Part shown: positions 37,153 through 44,755 of the stretch, one piece after another | How positions within the stretch are numbered: position 1 is the stretch's first letter | How the letters are laid out: each line of letters begins with the position of its first letter | Origin: Thermophilibacter immobilis | GTDB taxonomy: Bacteria; Actinomycetota; Coriobacteriia; Coriobacteriales; Atopobiaceae | Assembly (NCBI RefSeq): GCF_015277515.1 | Contig: NZ_CP063767.1 | Coordinates: 806,001-870,000, forward strand | Length of the DNA: 64,000 bases | Direction of reading: 5' to 3' | Program-made: the position numbers and the translations under genes | Notes under the pieces: generated by a model | What the model saw: only the letters and a program-made list of their open reading frames with translations | Databases searched by the model: none | What the model was told of the DNA's origin: nothing

Positions 37153-38737
37153 CTTGCGGCATCTCCTCGAGGGAAAGGGTGAAGCTGAACACGCAGCCGT
37201 GCGGGCGGTTGTCGACGAGCGAGATGGCCCCCCCGTGGGCCTCCACGATGGAGCGGCACAGGGAAAGCCCCAGTCCCACACTGCGCTGGCCGTCCGATCG
37301 CGCATGTCCGGCGGTCGAGAAGGACTCGAAGACGTGGTCTTTGTCGGCGTCCGGGATGCCCGGGCCGTCGTCGGCCACGCTCACGCGCACGAGGTCTCCG
37401 TCGCGTCCCGAGGAGATGATGACGTGCGAGCCCGCGGGGGTGTGCGCGAGGGCGTTGTTCACGAGGTTCACGATCACCTGGACGATGAGTTGGGCGTCCA
37501 CGCGCACGAGCAGGACGTCCGGGGAGCCGACCACGCTCAGGTGATGCGTCTCGGTCGCGCGACCCACGTGGCGCAGGGCCTCCTCGACCAGGTCGTCCAC
37601 GGTCTCGTAGGAAAGGCTAAGCCTCACGGTGCCGTCTTCGAGCCTGGTGGCGGCCAGAAGGTTCTCGACGAGGGCCTCGAGCCACTGGGCGTCGTCGTAG
37701 ACGTCGGAGAGGAGCTGGCGCGCGCTCGCGGGGTCCAGAGAGGAGCCCTCGCTCAGCAGGACGTCGGCGTTTCCCGAGATGGTGGTCAGAGGCGTGCGCA
37801 GGTCATGGGAGATAGAGCGCAGGAGGTTGGCTCTGAGCTGCTCGTTTCTGGCTAGGATCGCCGCCTCCTCGCGCTCGGTCAGCGCGCGGGCGCGCTCCAG
37901 GGCCAGTGCCGCCTCGCCCACGACGGAGCTTGCGATGGTGCGCTCCTCAGGTCTCACGCCCGCGTCGCCCACGTGGACCGCAACCACCCCAAAGAGGGCG
38001 TCGGCCGAGCGGACCGGCAGGTAGAGGGCGTAGTTGTCAAGGTGTCCCGAGACGTCTCGTGTGACGTCCGCGTCCTGTGACAGGAGGAGCTGGGCGGCGT
38101 CGGGGGGGAGAGCGGTCACGGGGACGGCCTCCTCGGGGTCCGTGGCGCGTAGGGTCCGCCCCCTCGCGAGGACGCCTTGGGTGGCGGGAAACCACGTCAC
38201 GTCATCGCCGAGAAGCTCCACGAGCTGGCGGCACATGACGCGGGCGATGTCATCGCTCGTGCGGCACCTCTGCAGGAGCCTCTCGCAGTCCAGGAGCACC
38301 TGCGTCCTTCGGGAGGCCATTGCCTCGGCGCTCGCGCGCTCGCGCAACTGCATGGTCAGCCAGCTCGCTACGAAGGCGACCACGAACATGACGACGAACG
38401 TGGCGGGGTACTCGGTCCCCCAGGCCTCGAGGGAGTAGCGTGGGGTGGCGAAGAAGAAGTTGAACGCCAGGACTGAGAGCGCGCTCGCTAGGAAGCAGTA
38501 GGCGCGCTTCGGCGTGGCGATGGCTGTGAGAAGAACGCCCAGCACGTACATCACGACGATGGTCGCCTCGGTGAGGCCGAGGAACTCGAAGGCGGCCGAG
38601 ACGAGCGTCACTGCGGCCAGGATGCCGAGCGTCTTGGCCGCATCTGCGAGCGTGCGGCTCTCCTTGGGAAAGAGCGTCCATCTCTGCCTGTGGGGGCTGC
38701 TCGCACCCGTTTCCTTCCTGATCGGAGCCTCTTGCAT
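37139..38737 (-). CDS. kdpD: KdpD-like sensor histidine kinase lacking the N-terminal KdpD/USP domains
   Basis: This 532-residue kinase begins with four closely spaced membrane helices (DUF4118, about residues 35-130). It continues with a GAF-like domain, then a HisKA domain with the phospho-histidine in SISHDLRTPLTT, and an ATPase domain (NLVNNALAHTP, VADDGPGIPD). Full-length KdpD has a further 370-odd residues of KdpD and USP domains before the membrane part; these are absent here. GAGGAGGCGAGA precedes the ATG. No kdpFABC genes are in the window. Confidence 0.87.
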   Translation of the reverse strand: MQEAPIRKETGASSPHRQRWTLFPKESRTLADAAKTLGILAAVTLVSAAFEFLGLTEATIVVMYVLGVLLTAIATPKRAYCFLASALSVLAFNFFFATPRYSLEAWGTEYPATFVVMFVVAFVASWLTMQLRERASAEAMASRRTQVLLDCERLLQRCRTSDDIARVMCRQLVELLGDDVTWFPATQGVLARGRTLRATDPEEAVPVTALPPDAAQLLLSQDADVTRDVSGHLDNYALYLPVRSADALFGVVAVHVGDAGVRPEERTIASSVVGEAALALERARALTEREEAAILARNEQLRANLLRSISHDLRTPLTTISGNADVLLSEGSSLDPASARQLLSDVYDDAQWLEALVENLLAATRLEDGTVRLSLSYETVDDLVEEALRHVGRATETHHLSVVGSPDVLLVRVDAQLIVQVIVNLVNNALAHTPAGSHVIISSGRDGDLVRVSVADDGPGIPDADKDHVFESFSTAGHARSDGQRSVGLGLSLCRSIVEAHGGAISLVDNRPHGCVFSFTLSLEEMPQDAQD

Positions 38738-38838
38738 TTCTCGCCTCCTCGAGCGCGACTGACTGATGATAGTTCCCCTTCCGGTGTTTGTGGAGGAACT
38801 CGCCGCGAGATTTCTCAGGGAAGCTCGAATGCGTTGTC

Positions 38839-38994
38839 CTAGGAGGCGAAAACGTCAAGAGCGAACTCCCAGACGCAGAGCGCCAGGAGGGCCGCGCAGA
38901 TGAGAAGCACGATGCGGGACGTGACTCTGTCGAGGAAGAGAGCGTCGAGACAAGACGCGTCGGAGCCGTTTGGCCGGGTGTGGGCTACGTTCAT
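38839..38994 (-). CDS. 51-residue single-span membrane protein
   Basis: This small open frame starts at ATG 38994, with GAAAGGGGC just upstream, and ends TAG. The product begins MNVAHTRPNGSD. It has one membrane helix near its C-terminus (RIVLLICAALLALCVWEFAL), followed by DVFAS. It lies 101 bases ahead of the kdpD-like gene on the same strand. The size and single helix are like small regulatory subunits of pumps and sensors (KdpF is about 29 residues), but there is no sequence match I can name. Coding status rests on the ribosome binding site and the amphipathic layout. Confidence 0.6.
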   Translation of the reverse strand: MNVAHTRPNGSDASCLDALFLDRVTSRIVLLICAALLALCVWEFALDVFAS

Positions 38995-39177
38995 GGATGC
39001 CCCTTTCAACGAATCCATTCGTGCGACTCGAGTAGACCGCAGGTGGCCTAAAGAGGACGTGAAGAATGGGCGCGGGGCGTAAAGACGGCGTTAAGGGAGA
39101 TGGCCCGCTCTGTTGCCTTTCTGACCAGAAGCTAGACTAAGGGACGCGTACGGTCCTGGGGAGAGGAGATGGTCGCG

Positions 39178-39756
39178 GTGACGGACGCTCATGTGGGTGC
39201 GGCCCTGGTGCCGGTGTGGCGCGGGCACGTGCTGCTCCTCGCGTGCGCGATGCTCTATCTTGCCTGGTGGGTGACGTTCTTCAGGCCCGGTGCGCAGGTG
39301 AGGGGCGTGGGCTACGCGCTGGGGGTCGCCTGCATCGTGGGGGCGGCGGCGTGCGGGCTCATCGGCGCCCCTCTGGTGGCTGGCTCCTTGGGCAGGATTC
39401 CGGGTGCCGAGGACGTGCCGCTCGCGGGGTTCCTCGTGGGTGGGGCCCTCGCCTATCTTGCGCTGCTCGCCGTCACCACGCTCGCGCTCGAGCGCCAGGC
39501 GACCACGGAGCTCGTGCTTATCGTGGCTTGGGTCGCGCTCGAGGCGTGCGTGGTCACGTGCCTTGCCGCGGCGGGCGTCGTGGGAGGCGGTGCGCGCGCG
39601 GCCCTCTACGTGCTGATTGCCCTGCTCGCGTGCGCGAGCCTCGTCTGCTACGTGCTCTACTACCGGCTTGACCCCCTGCCCGCGTTTATCGACGGGACGG
39701 TGCCGCTCGTCGCCGCGGCGATCGAGTCTGCCGTGATGCTTGCGGTGGCGCGGTAG
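39178..39756 (+). CDS. hypothetical multi-span membrane protein
   Basis: I do not recognise a family. With the GTG at 39178 the product has 192 residues and about six hydrophobic segments spread along its whole length. Alternation of short loops with helices and a short charged segment (LERQATTE) is seen in the middle. GAGAGGAG at 39161-39168 is the ribosome binding site. It abuts the ATG at 39169, so the in-frame GTG nine bases later is the better start. The gene stands alone, divergent from the kdp block. Confidence 0.6.
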   Translation: MTDAHVGAALVPVWRGHVLLLACAMLYLAWWVTFFRPGAQVRGVGYALGVACIVGAAACGLIGAPLVAGSLGRIPGAEDVPLAGFLVGGALAYLALLAVTTLALERQATTELVLIVAWVALEACVVTCLAAAGVVGGGARAALYVLIALLACASLVCYVLYYRLDPLPAFIDGTVPLVAAAIESAVMLAVAR

Positions 39757-39841
39757 CCCCACTCAGAGCACGCTGGAGAGCCTTCTCTCCCCTATATGAC
39801 ATGCGCGATGCGTCGAGGATACCAGTGGGAGGATTTTGGCT

Positions 39842-39931
39842 GACTTTCGCGCACTCGATGAGACGCCGTCAGGAAAACCCCTGTTGAGAAGCGAGCGTCG
39901 GGGGCCTTTCAGCATCGAGTGCGCGAAAGTC
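39842..39931. repeat. intergenic inverted-repeat element 5
   Basis: A perfect 19-base inverted repeat (GACTTTCGCGCACTCGATG at 39842-39860, its complement at 39913-39931) bounds 90 bases between convergent genes. The loop has CAGGAAAACCCCTGTTGAGAAG, which aligns with CAGGTAAAGGTCCTGACGAGAAG of element 2 with one gap and a few changes. The rest of 39757-39957 shows no gene. Confidence 0.7.
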
Positions 39932-39957
39932 GCGACGGCAGGCGCCCGGAGCGTCTC

Positions 39958-41643
39958 CTAGGCGGAGACCCACGCATCGACAAGGGCATGCCACTGCGTC
40001 TCGGAGATGACCTGGGTGTCCCTCTTGCCGGACGCCGCGTTCTCGCGAGCCCTTCTCGTCTTGCCCGTCTCGCGGCCGACGGCATAGTCGGCATCTGCCT
40101 GCACCACGTAGTCGGTCTTGCCCGAGACGCTCGTCTGGGGCTTTCCCCCCAGGTCGCACACGAGCTGGCGCAGAGAGTCGCGCTCGGTCCCGTCCGAGAA
40201 GTCCCCCGTGAACACGACCCCCTTGCCCCAGAGGGGGTTGGCCTGGTCGATGTGGTCCGGGTCGGCGGGCGAGAAGTCCTTGGCGGGCCGCTCCTTGGTG
40301 AAGCCTGAGAAGACGCGCCCGAAGAAGCGCGGCGCCCCGGGGATGGTGGCGTAGAAGTCCACCACCTCCTGCGAGGTCATGAGCCAGGAGCGGCTGATCG
40401 GGCGGGTGAGATGCATCCGGTCGACGCGCCGGACGCGTGAGAGGGCCACGTAGAGCATCCCGGCGTCCCAGGCGGCGGGGTCGACCTCCACGCTGTCGTA
40501 GGTCTGCCCCCGGCTCTTGTGGATGGAGACGGCCCAGCCCAGCCTCAGGGGCAGCTGCGTGTACGCGCCCACGGTCTGGCCCACGAGCCGGTCTGTGCCG
40601 CCGCGCTGGTTGACGCCGTAGGTGAAGTAGGTCCAGGTGTTCGGCTTGACCTCGCAGGCCACGCCCTCGTCGGAGCGAAACACGACGGAGCTCGGACGCA
40701 GCTCGACCACGCTTCCCAGCTCCCCGTTGGCGAGCGAGCCCGTGTTGTAGGTCGCCATCACGCGCGCTCCGACCTTGAGGCGCAGCTCGGTTGGGGCGGG
40801 AAGCGGCTGGAACGCGTCACCGACGACCTGGCCCAGGTAGGTGCGCGCCTCTCCGGGGAGCCGGTCGAGCTCCGCGTCGTTCAGGGCGTCCACGTCGCGG
40901 TTTCTGCCCTCGATGATGACGGCGCCCTCGGGCCTCTGGGGGCACGAGCGGTCGTTGAACCAGCCGATGCAGGAGGGGTCACCCACCCGCGCCCGGTCGA
41001 GCGAGCGGGCGAAGTCCGCGTCAGGCTGGCGCACGACCTGGGTGAGGTAGTGGTTCTGGAAGTCCCACGAGGCCCAGGAGTCGGACTGAAAGGCGAACAG
41101 GCTGCGGCCCAGATCTGCGGCGTTCACGCCGAAGTGATCCGCGAGCGCGGCGCCCTGTCCCCTGTCAGCGACGGGTGGCAGCTGACAGAAGTCCCCGACG
41201 CACACGAGCTGGATGGGCTCGGGGTGCTCGGGGTTGGCTCCCAGGCGGCGCAGGGTGTTCTCGCGAGCGATGAGGGTGGAGACGGCGTCGAACACGTCGC
41301 GACGAACCATGGAGACCTCGTCGATAAGGACCGTCTCGCAGACGTGGACGGCGTCGGGCACCTCGAGCGCGGACGGGTTGACGATGGGAGCCACGGGCAG
41401 GTGAAAGGCGCTGTGGATGGTCGTGCCTCCGATGACGAGCGCGGCGCGGGCGGTGGGCGCGCAGGCGATCGTGGCCCTGTCGCGCGCGGCGAGCTCCTCG
41501 AGCACGCGGGCGATCACGAAGCTCTTGCCCGTGCCCGCCGAGCCGCTGAGAAAGACGTTCTCGCCGGACATGATGGCATCGCAGGCGACCTTCTGGCCGG
41601 GCGTGAGGGCGGGAGGGCGAGGGAGGGCGTCGAGTGGGTTCAT
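39958..41643 (-). CDS. PIF1/RecD-like helicase with C-terminal BRCT domain
   Basis: This 561-residue protein has an SF1B helicase core. Walker A is SGSAGTGKSFVI, Walker B is VLIDEVSMVRRD, and GDFCQLPPV is motif III. A late motif VSIHKSRGQTYDSVEVD and YVALSRVRR complete the UvrD_C_2-like part. The last 85 residues look like a BRCT domain (GKGVVFTGDFSDGTERDSLR, then GGKPQTSVSGKTDYVV), as found in NAD-dependent DNA ligase. ATG at 41643 follows AGGAGGGGC and is preferred over an in-frame start 81 bases upstream. It probably acts in DNA repair or replication. Confidence 0.85.
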   Translation of the reverse strand: MNPLDALPRPPALTPGQKVACDAIMSGENVFLSGSAGTGKSFVIARVLEELAARDRATIACAPTARAALVIGGTTIHSAFHLPVAPIVNPSALEVPDAVHVCETVLIDEVSMVRRDVFDAVSTLIARENTLRRLGANPEHPEPIQLVCVGDFCQLPPVADRGQGAALADHFGVNAADLGRSLFAFQSDSWASWDFQNHYLTQVVRQPDADFARSLDRARVGDPSCIGWFNDRSCPQRPEGAVIIEGRNRDVDALNDAELDRLPGEARTYLGQVVGDAFQPLPAPTELRLKVGARVMATYNTGSLANGELGSVVELRPSSVVFRSDEGVACEVKPNTWTYFTYGVNQRGGTDRLVGQTVGAYTQLPLRLGWAVSIHKSRGQTYDSVEVDPAAWDAGMLYVALSRVRRVDRMHLTRPISRSWLMTSQEVVDFYATIPGAPRFFGRVFSGFTKERPAKDFSPADPDHIDQANPLWGKGVVFTGDFSDGTERDSLRQLVCDLGGKPQTSVSGKTDYVVQADADYAVGRETGKTRRARENAASGKRDTQVISETQWHALVDAWVSA

Positions 41644-41685
41644 GTGTCTTGCCCCTCCTATGTCGCGGCTTTGCCTGGTGGCAGC

Positions 41686-41742
41686 TCTGACGTTCCCATC
41701 TGACGTTCTCATTCCCTCTCGCATTTTGCTCGTGTTTTGCTC
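41686..41742. promoter_or_regulatory. paired direct repeats upstream of the helicase gene
   Basis: TCTGACGTTC occurs at 41686-41695 and 41699-41708 (period 13). TTTTGCTC occurs at 41724-41731 and 41735-41742 (period 11). Helical-turn spacing just upstream of a gene is typical of operator sites, but no known regulator motif is recognised. Confidence 0.35.
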
Positions 41743-41765
41743 ATGCGGCCTTGTAAAGCCGGATC

Positions 41766-41855
41766 CTAATAAACGCTGCTCCTATGGCCTATCTCAAGGG
41801 CTGGCACCACGAGGGTCTCGTCCCGAATCTCACAAAGCACGCGATAGTCCTCCAT
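41766..41855 (-). pseudogene. relE/parE-type toxin C-terminal remnant
   Basis: On the minus strand the frame reads [20 protein letters not shown] followed by EIGHRSSVY and a TAG stop. This is the typical C-terminal third of RelE-family mRNA interferases (usually [11 protein letters not shown], then LEVGHRREVY). The frame is closed by a stop three codons before the methionine, and the N-terminal part of a toxin is not recognisable upstream, nor is an antitoxin. The rest of the 408-base gap (41644-42051) shows only the direct repeats and the CobW upstream region. Confidence 0.65.
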
Positions 41856-42051
41856 TCGATAGCACTATTCACCCGATTCTCGAGCGGAGTGCCTGTCTTC
41901 TTGGAGAACTACAGGCTTCACATACTAGAGACGCTTTCTGGCAGTGTCGGCGGCCTATACTCGAACCCCGCGGTAAGCATCGGGTTACTCGCGTGACGGC
42001 GTCGCACGACGACCACCTACGAGACGCTTGCGTACGAACGAAAGGCAGCAC

Positions 42052-43212
42052 ATGACCATCGCACCAACCACTAGGACCACCCCTAAGCCCATCAAGATCA
42101 TCCTGCTCACGGGCTACCTCGGCGCCGGCAAGACGACGCTGCTCAACCACATCCTCTCCAACGAGCAGGGCATCCGGGCGGCGGTTCTCGTCAACGACAT
42201 CGGCGAGATCAACGTCGACGCCGACCTCATAGCCAGGGGCGGCCTGTCCGAGATGGGCGGCGACCTCATCCCCATGACCAACGGCTGCCTGTGCTGCACC
42301 CTGTCCGATGACCTTTCTCGCCAGCTGGGCCAGTTCGCCGCTGCGTGCGCCTGCGACTACATTTTCATCGAGGCCTCGGGCATCTGCGAGCCCATCCCCA
42401 TCGCCTACACCATCTCGAGCTACTGCGACCAAACCAAGAACGCCAGCCGCGCCCCGCTCGATCTGGACAACATCGTGGCCGTGGTGGATTGCGCGCGCAT
42501 GTGGGACGAGTTCAACGGCGGCAAGGACCTTCTCGCCGACGACATCGACGAGGACGACCTGCAGAGCCTGCTCATCCAGCAGATCGAGTTCTGCACCACC
42601 GTCGTGCTCAACAAGGTCGACCGCGTCACGCGCGCGCAGGTCGACGAGCTCCGGGAGATCATCCGCAGCCTGCAGTCCGATGCCGTCATCGTCGAGGCCA
42701 CCCAGGGCGACGTGCCCATGGACCAGCTCCTGGACACCGATCGCTTCGACTTCGAGAGGGCGTATAACTCCGCCTCCTGGCTCGACGCGATGGCCCACCC
42801 CGAGGAGCACGAGGACCCCGAGGTGCTGGAGTACGGCATCTCAACGTTCGTCTACGAGCGGCGTCGCCCCTTTGACATCGACAAGTTCAGCGACTTCGTG
42901 ACCACGTGGCCCCAGGAGGTCATTCGCGCCAAGGGCCAGCTCTGGGTGGCGCAGGACCCGGACATGGGCTTCCTGTTCGAGCAGGCCGGTCGTCAGACCA
43001 CGCTCTCGGAGCGGGGGCTGTTCATCGACTCCGCGCCCGAGGACACCAAGCGCCAGCTCATCGCCGACAATCCCGAGGTCATGGGCGACTGGGACGACGT
43101 CTGCGGCGACCGCGAGACCCGCGTCTGCTTCATCGGGCGGCACATGGACACCGAGGCCCTCGCGGACGGCCTCGACGCCTGCCTCACCGAGTGGGTGCCG
43201 GAGACGGAGTAG
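42052..43212 (+). CDS. CobW/COG0523 family GTP-dependent metallochaperone
   Basis: This 386-residue G3E-family GTPase has P-loop GYLGAGKTTLLNHIL, the metal-binding CxCC motif in NGCLCCTL, and the guanine-specificity NKVD. A C-terminal CobW_C domain follows. COG0523 proteins insert or traffic zinc or other metals. The metal is not evident here; no zinc-uptake (Zur) gene is adjacent. ATG at 42052 follows AAAGGCAGC. The attenuated ABC operon begins about 100 bases downstream with its own promoter. Confidence 0.85.
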   Translation: MTIAPTTRTTPKPIKIILLTGYLGAGKTTLLNHILSNEQGIRAAVLVNDIGEINVDADLIARGGLSEMGGDLIPMTNGCLCCTLSDDLSRQLGQFAAACACDYIFIEASGICEPIPIAYTISSYCDQTKNASRAPLDLDNIVAVVDCARMWDEFNGGKDLLADDIDEDDLQSLLIQQIEFCTTVVLNKVDRVTRAQVDELREIIRSLQSDAVIVEATQGDVPMDQLLDTDRFDFERAYNSASWLDAMAHPEEHEDPEVLEYGISTFVYERRRPFDIDKFSDFVTTWPQEVIRAKGQLWVAQDPDMGFLFEQAGRQTTLSERGLFIDSAPEDTKRQLIADNPEVMGDWDDVCGDRETRVCFIGRHMDTEALADGLDACLTEWVPETE

Positions 43213-43309
43213 GGGGCGTGGCGAGAGCTGCGTTGACGCGCGAAGTTCCTCTCATCGGAATGAATACGCTGCATTCTTTTTCGGTTCCGGGGGTCTCGTA
43301 GAAAAGTCC

Positions 43310-43337
43310 TTGACAGGCCACCGGTCGCTGCTATGGT
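43310..43337 (+). promoter_or_regulatory. promoter of the attenuated ABC/M20 operon
   Basis: A perfect TTGACA at 43310 is followed after 16 bases by TATGGT, preceded by TG one base upstream (extended -10). It lies 43 bases before the leader-peptide start. Confidence 0.7.
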
Positions 43338-43380
43338 TATAAACCAAGCGCCGCGATAGGAAATAGGGGAGGGAAACGCC

Positions 43381-43509
43381 ATGCAGAGCAGCAACGCCAC
43401 TATGTGTACGGCAATGTGTCCGATGCGGATGCTCGGCTCCCGGGCTTTGGGCCGCGAGGGGCTTCCTGTGCGTCTTCCCCTTTCTACTGTCAAACGGGGG
43501 CAAGACTAG
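43381..43509 (+). CDS. leader peptide rich in Cys and Met (42 residues)
   Basis: This short frame lies between a strong promoter and an intrinsic terminator. It starts at ATG 43381 after GGGGAGGGAAACGCC, a clear ribosome binding site, and ends TAG at 43507. Residues 8-17 read MCTAMCPMRM, giving four Met and two Cys in ten codons. The terminator hairpin starts 32 bases after the stop. A segment right after these codons (43435-43443) is complementary to the terminator's 5' arm. This layout suggests ribosome-mediated attenuation responding to sulfur amino acids. Confidence 0.6.
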   Translation: MQSSNATMCTAMCPMRMLGSRALGREGLPVRLPLSTVKRGQD

Positions 43510-43540
43510 CTCAAGACAGCCTGCCTGTAGCGTTCATTGT

Positions 43541-43573
43541 CCGGGAGACCTCTTTGGCCTCCCGGTTTTTTAT
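43541..43573 (+). terminator. attenuator (intrinsic terminator) before the ABC operon
   Basis: CCGGGAGACC pairs with GGCCTCCCGG (one A-C mismatch) across a five-base loop, followed by six T residues. It stands between promoter and first structural gene. GGCTCCCGG at 43435-43443 can pair with its 5' arm as an alternative, which would prevent the terminator. No known riboswitch class is recognised in 43338-43540. Confidence 0.85.
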
Positions 43574-43649
43574 TGCCGGAGTGCCCTTGCGCCTCAGCGC
43601 GAGACGAGGAAACATCCGTTTCTCCCATCCACACGAAAGGAACCCTCCG

Positions 43650-44744
43650 ATGTACTCTTCCCTGCAGATCTCCCGCCGTCAGTTCCTTAAAGCCTCCAGC
43701 GTCATCGGTGCCGGTCTCGCGCTTGCGGGCTGCAGCGTTGCCTCTGACGACGGTACGGACTCCGCTGACTCCACGGCTTCCGACGCTTCCTCAACCGACG
43801 ATTCCCAGTACAAGTATGGCAAGGTGGACATTCCCGGCAAGGGAGGCTCGTTGTGCAACGCCCCCTGCTACATCGCCTACGAGAACGGATACTTCGCCGA
43901 CGCCGGCTTCGAGGTCAATCTGATCACCGCCGATACCGAGACACGCAAGATCGGCCTGAACAACGGCACCATCCCTATCGTCAACGGGGACTTCCAGTTC
44001 TTCCCCTCCATCGAGCAGGGCGTGAACATGAAGGTCGTCGACGGCCTGCACAACGGCTGCATCAAGCTCGAGGTCCTGCCTGACTCCGCGATTCAGGATG
44101 CCGAGGACGTCCGCGGTAAGAAGATCGGCATCGACGAGGTCGGAGGCACCCCGCACCAGGTCGCGCTCCTGTGGCTCGAGAACCATGGTATCTCGACGGA
44201 TCCTGCTGACGAAGAGGTCACCTTCCTACCGTACAGTGATGCGAACCTCGAGGTCGAGGCGCTCCACAACGGTGAGATCGACGTCGCGGCGCTGTGGGAC
44301 CCCGTCGCCTCCATCCAGGAGAAGTCCGGCGACCTGCGGGTGATCTGTGACATCGCCACCGATCCGGCGTTCAAGGACAAGTACTGCTGCTTCCTCTTTG
44401 GCTCGGCCACCTGGGTCGAGGAGGACCCCGAGCGTGCCGGAGCCCTCCTGCACGCCTACCACCTCTCGCAGGACTGGATTGCCAAGAACCCCGCCGAGGC
44501 GGCACAGATCATCTCCGACAAGCAGTATTCCGCCATCACCGACGTCGAACTCGCCACGGAGCTTCTCACCCACTACGAGTACCCGACCCTTGAGGAGCGC
44601 GCAGCCGGTGACCACAACTTCGTCGATGATGTGAAGTACTTCTCCGAGCAGCTCAAGCAGGTCGGCTACCTTGAGACCGATGATCCCGACGGCTTCGCGC
44701 AGAGCTCCTCCGCGGTCCTTGACACCGGCGACGAGCCTGCCTAG
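43650..44744 (+). CDS. ABC transporter substrate-binding lipoprotein (NMT1/SsuA-like)
   Basis: This 364-residue protein has a twin-arginine-like SRRQFLKASS, a hydrophobic stretch and lipobox LAGC, then an acidic Ser/Asp-rich linker. The fold is of the NMT1/SsuA type (nitrate, sulfonate, taurine or pyrimidine-precursor binders), with GGSLCNAPCYIAYENGYFADAG and VRGKKIGIDEVGGTPHQVAL. A paired-cysteine CNAPC near the ligand pocket is notable. The permease and ATPase follow. A sulfur-containing ligand is inferred from the leader peptide only. Confidence 0.8.
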   Translation: MYSSLQISRRQFLKASSVIGAGLALAGCSVASDDGTDSADSTASDASSTDDSQYKYGKVDIPGKGGSLCNAPCYIAYENGYFADAGFEVNLITADTETRKIGLNNGTIPIVNGDFQFFPSIEQGVNMKVVDGLHNGCIKLEVLPDSAIQDAEDVRGKKIGIDEVGGTPHQVALLWLENHGISTDPADEEVTFLPYSDANLEVEALHNGEIDVAALWDPVASIQEKSGDLRVICDIATDPAFKDKYCCFLFGSATWVEEDPERAGALLHAYHLSQDWIAKNPAEAAQIISDKQYSAITDVELATELLTHYEYPTLEERAAGDHNFVDDVKYFSEQLKQVGYLETDDPDGFAQSSSAVLDTGDEPA

Positions 44745-44755
44745 GAGGCCTCGTA

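Noticed and set aside
41784-41996. 70-codon plus-strand frame between the helicase and CobW genes
   Set aside because: The opposite strand of its first third encodes the RelE C-terminal signature, so this frame is an antisense shadow of a remnant.
43338-43540. SAM, TPP, cobalamin or T-box riboswitch ahead of the ABC operon
   Set aside because: The conserved blocks of these classes were not found. The leader peptide with Cys/Met codons explains the terminator better.
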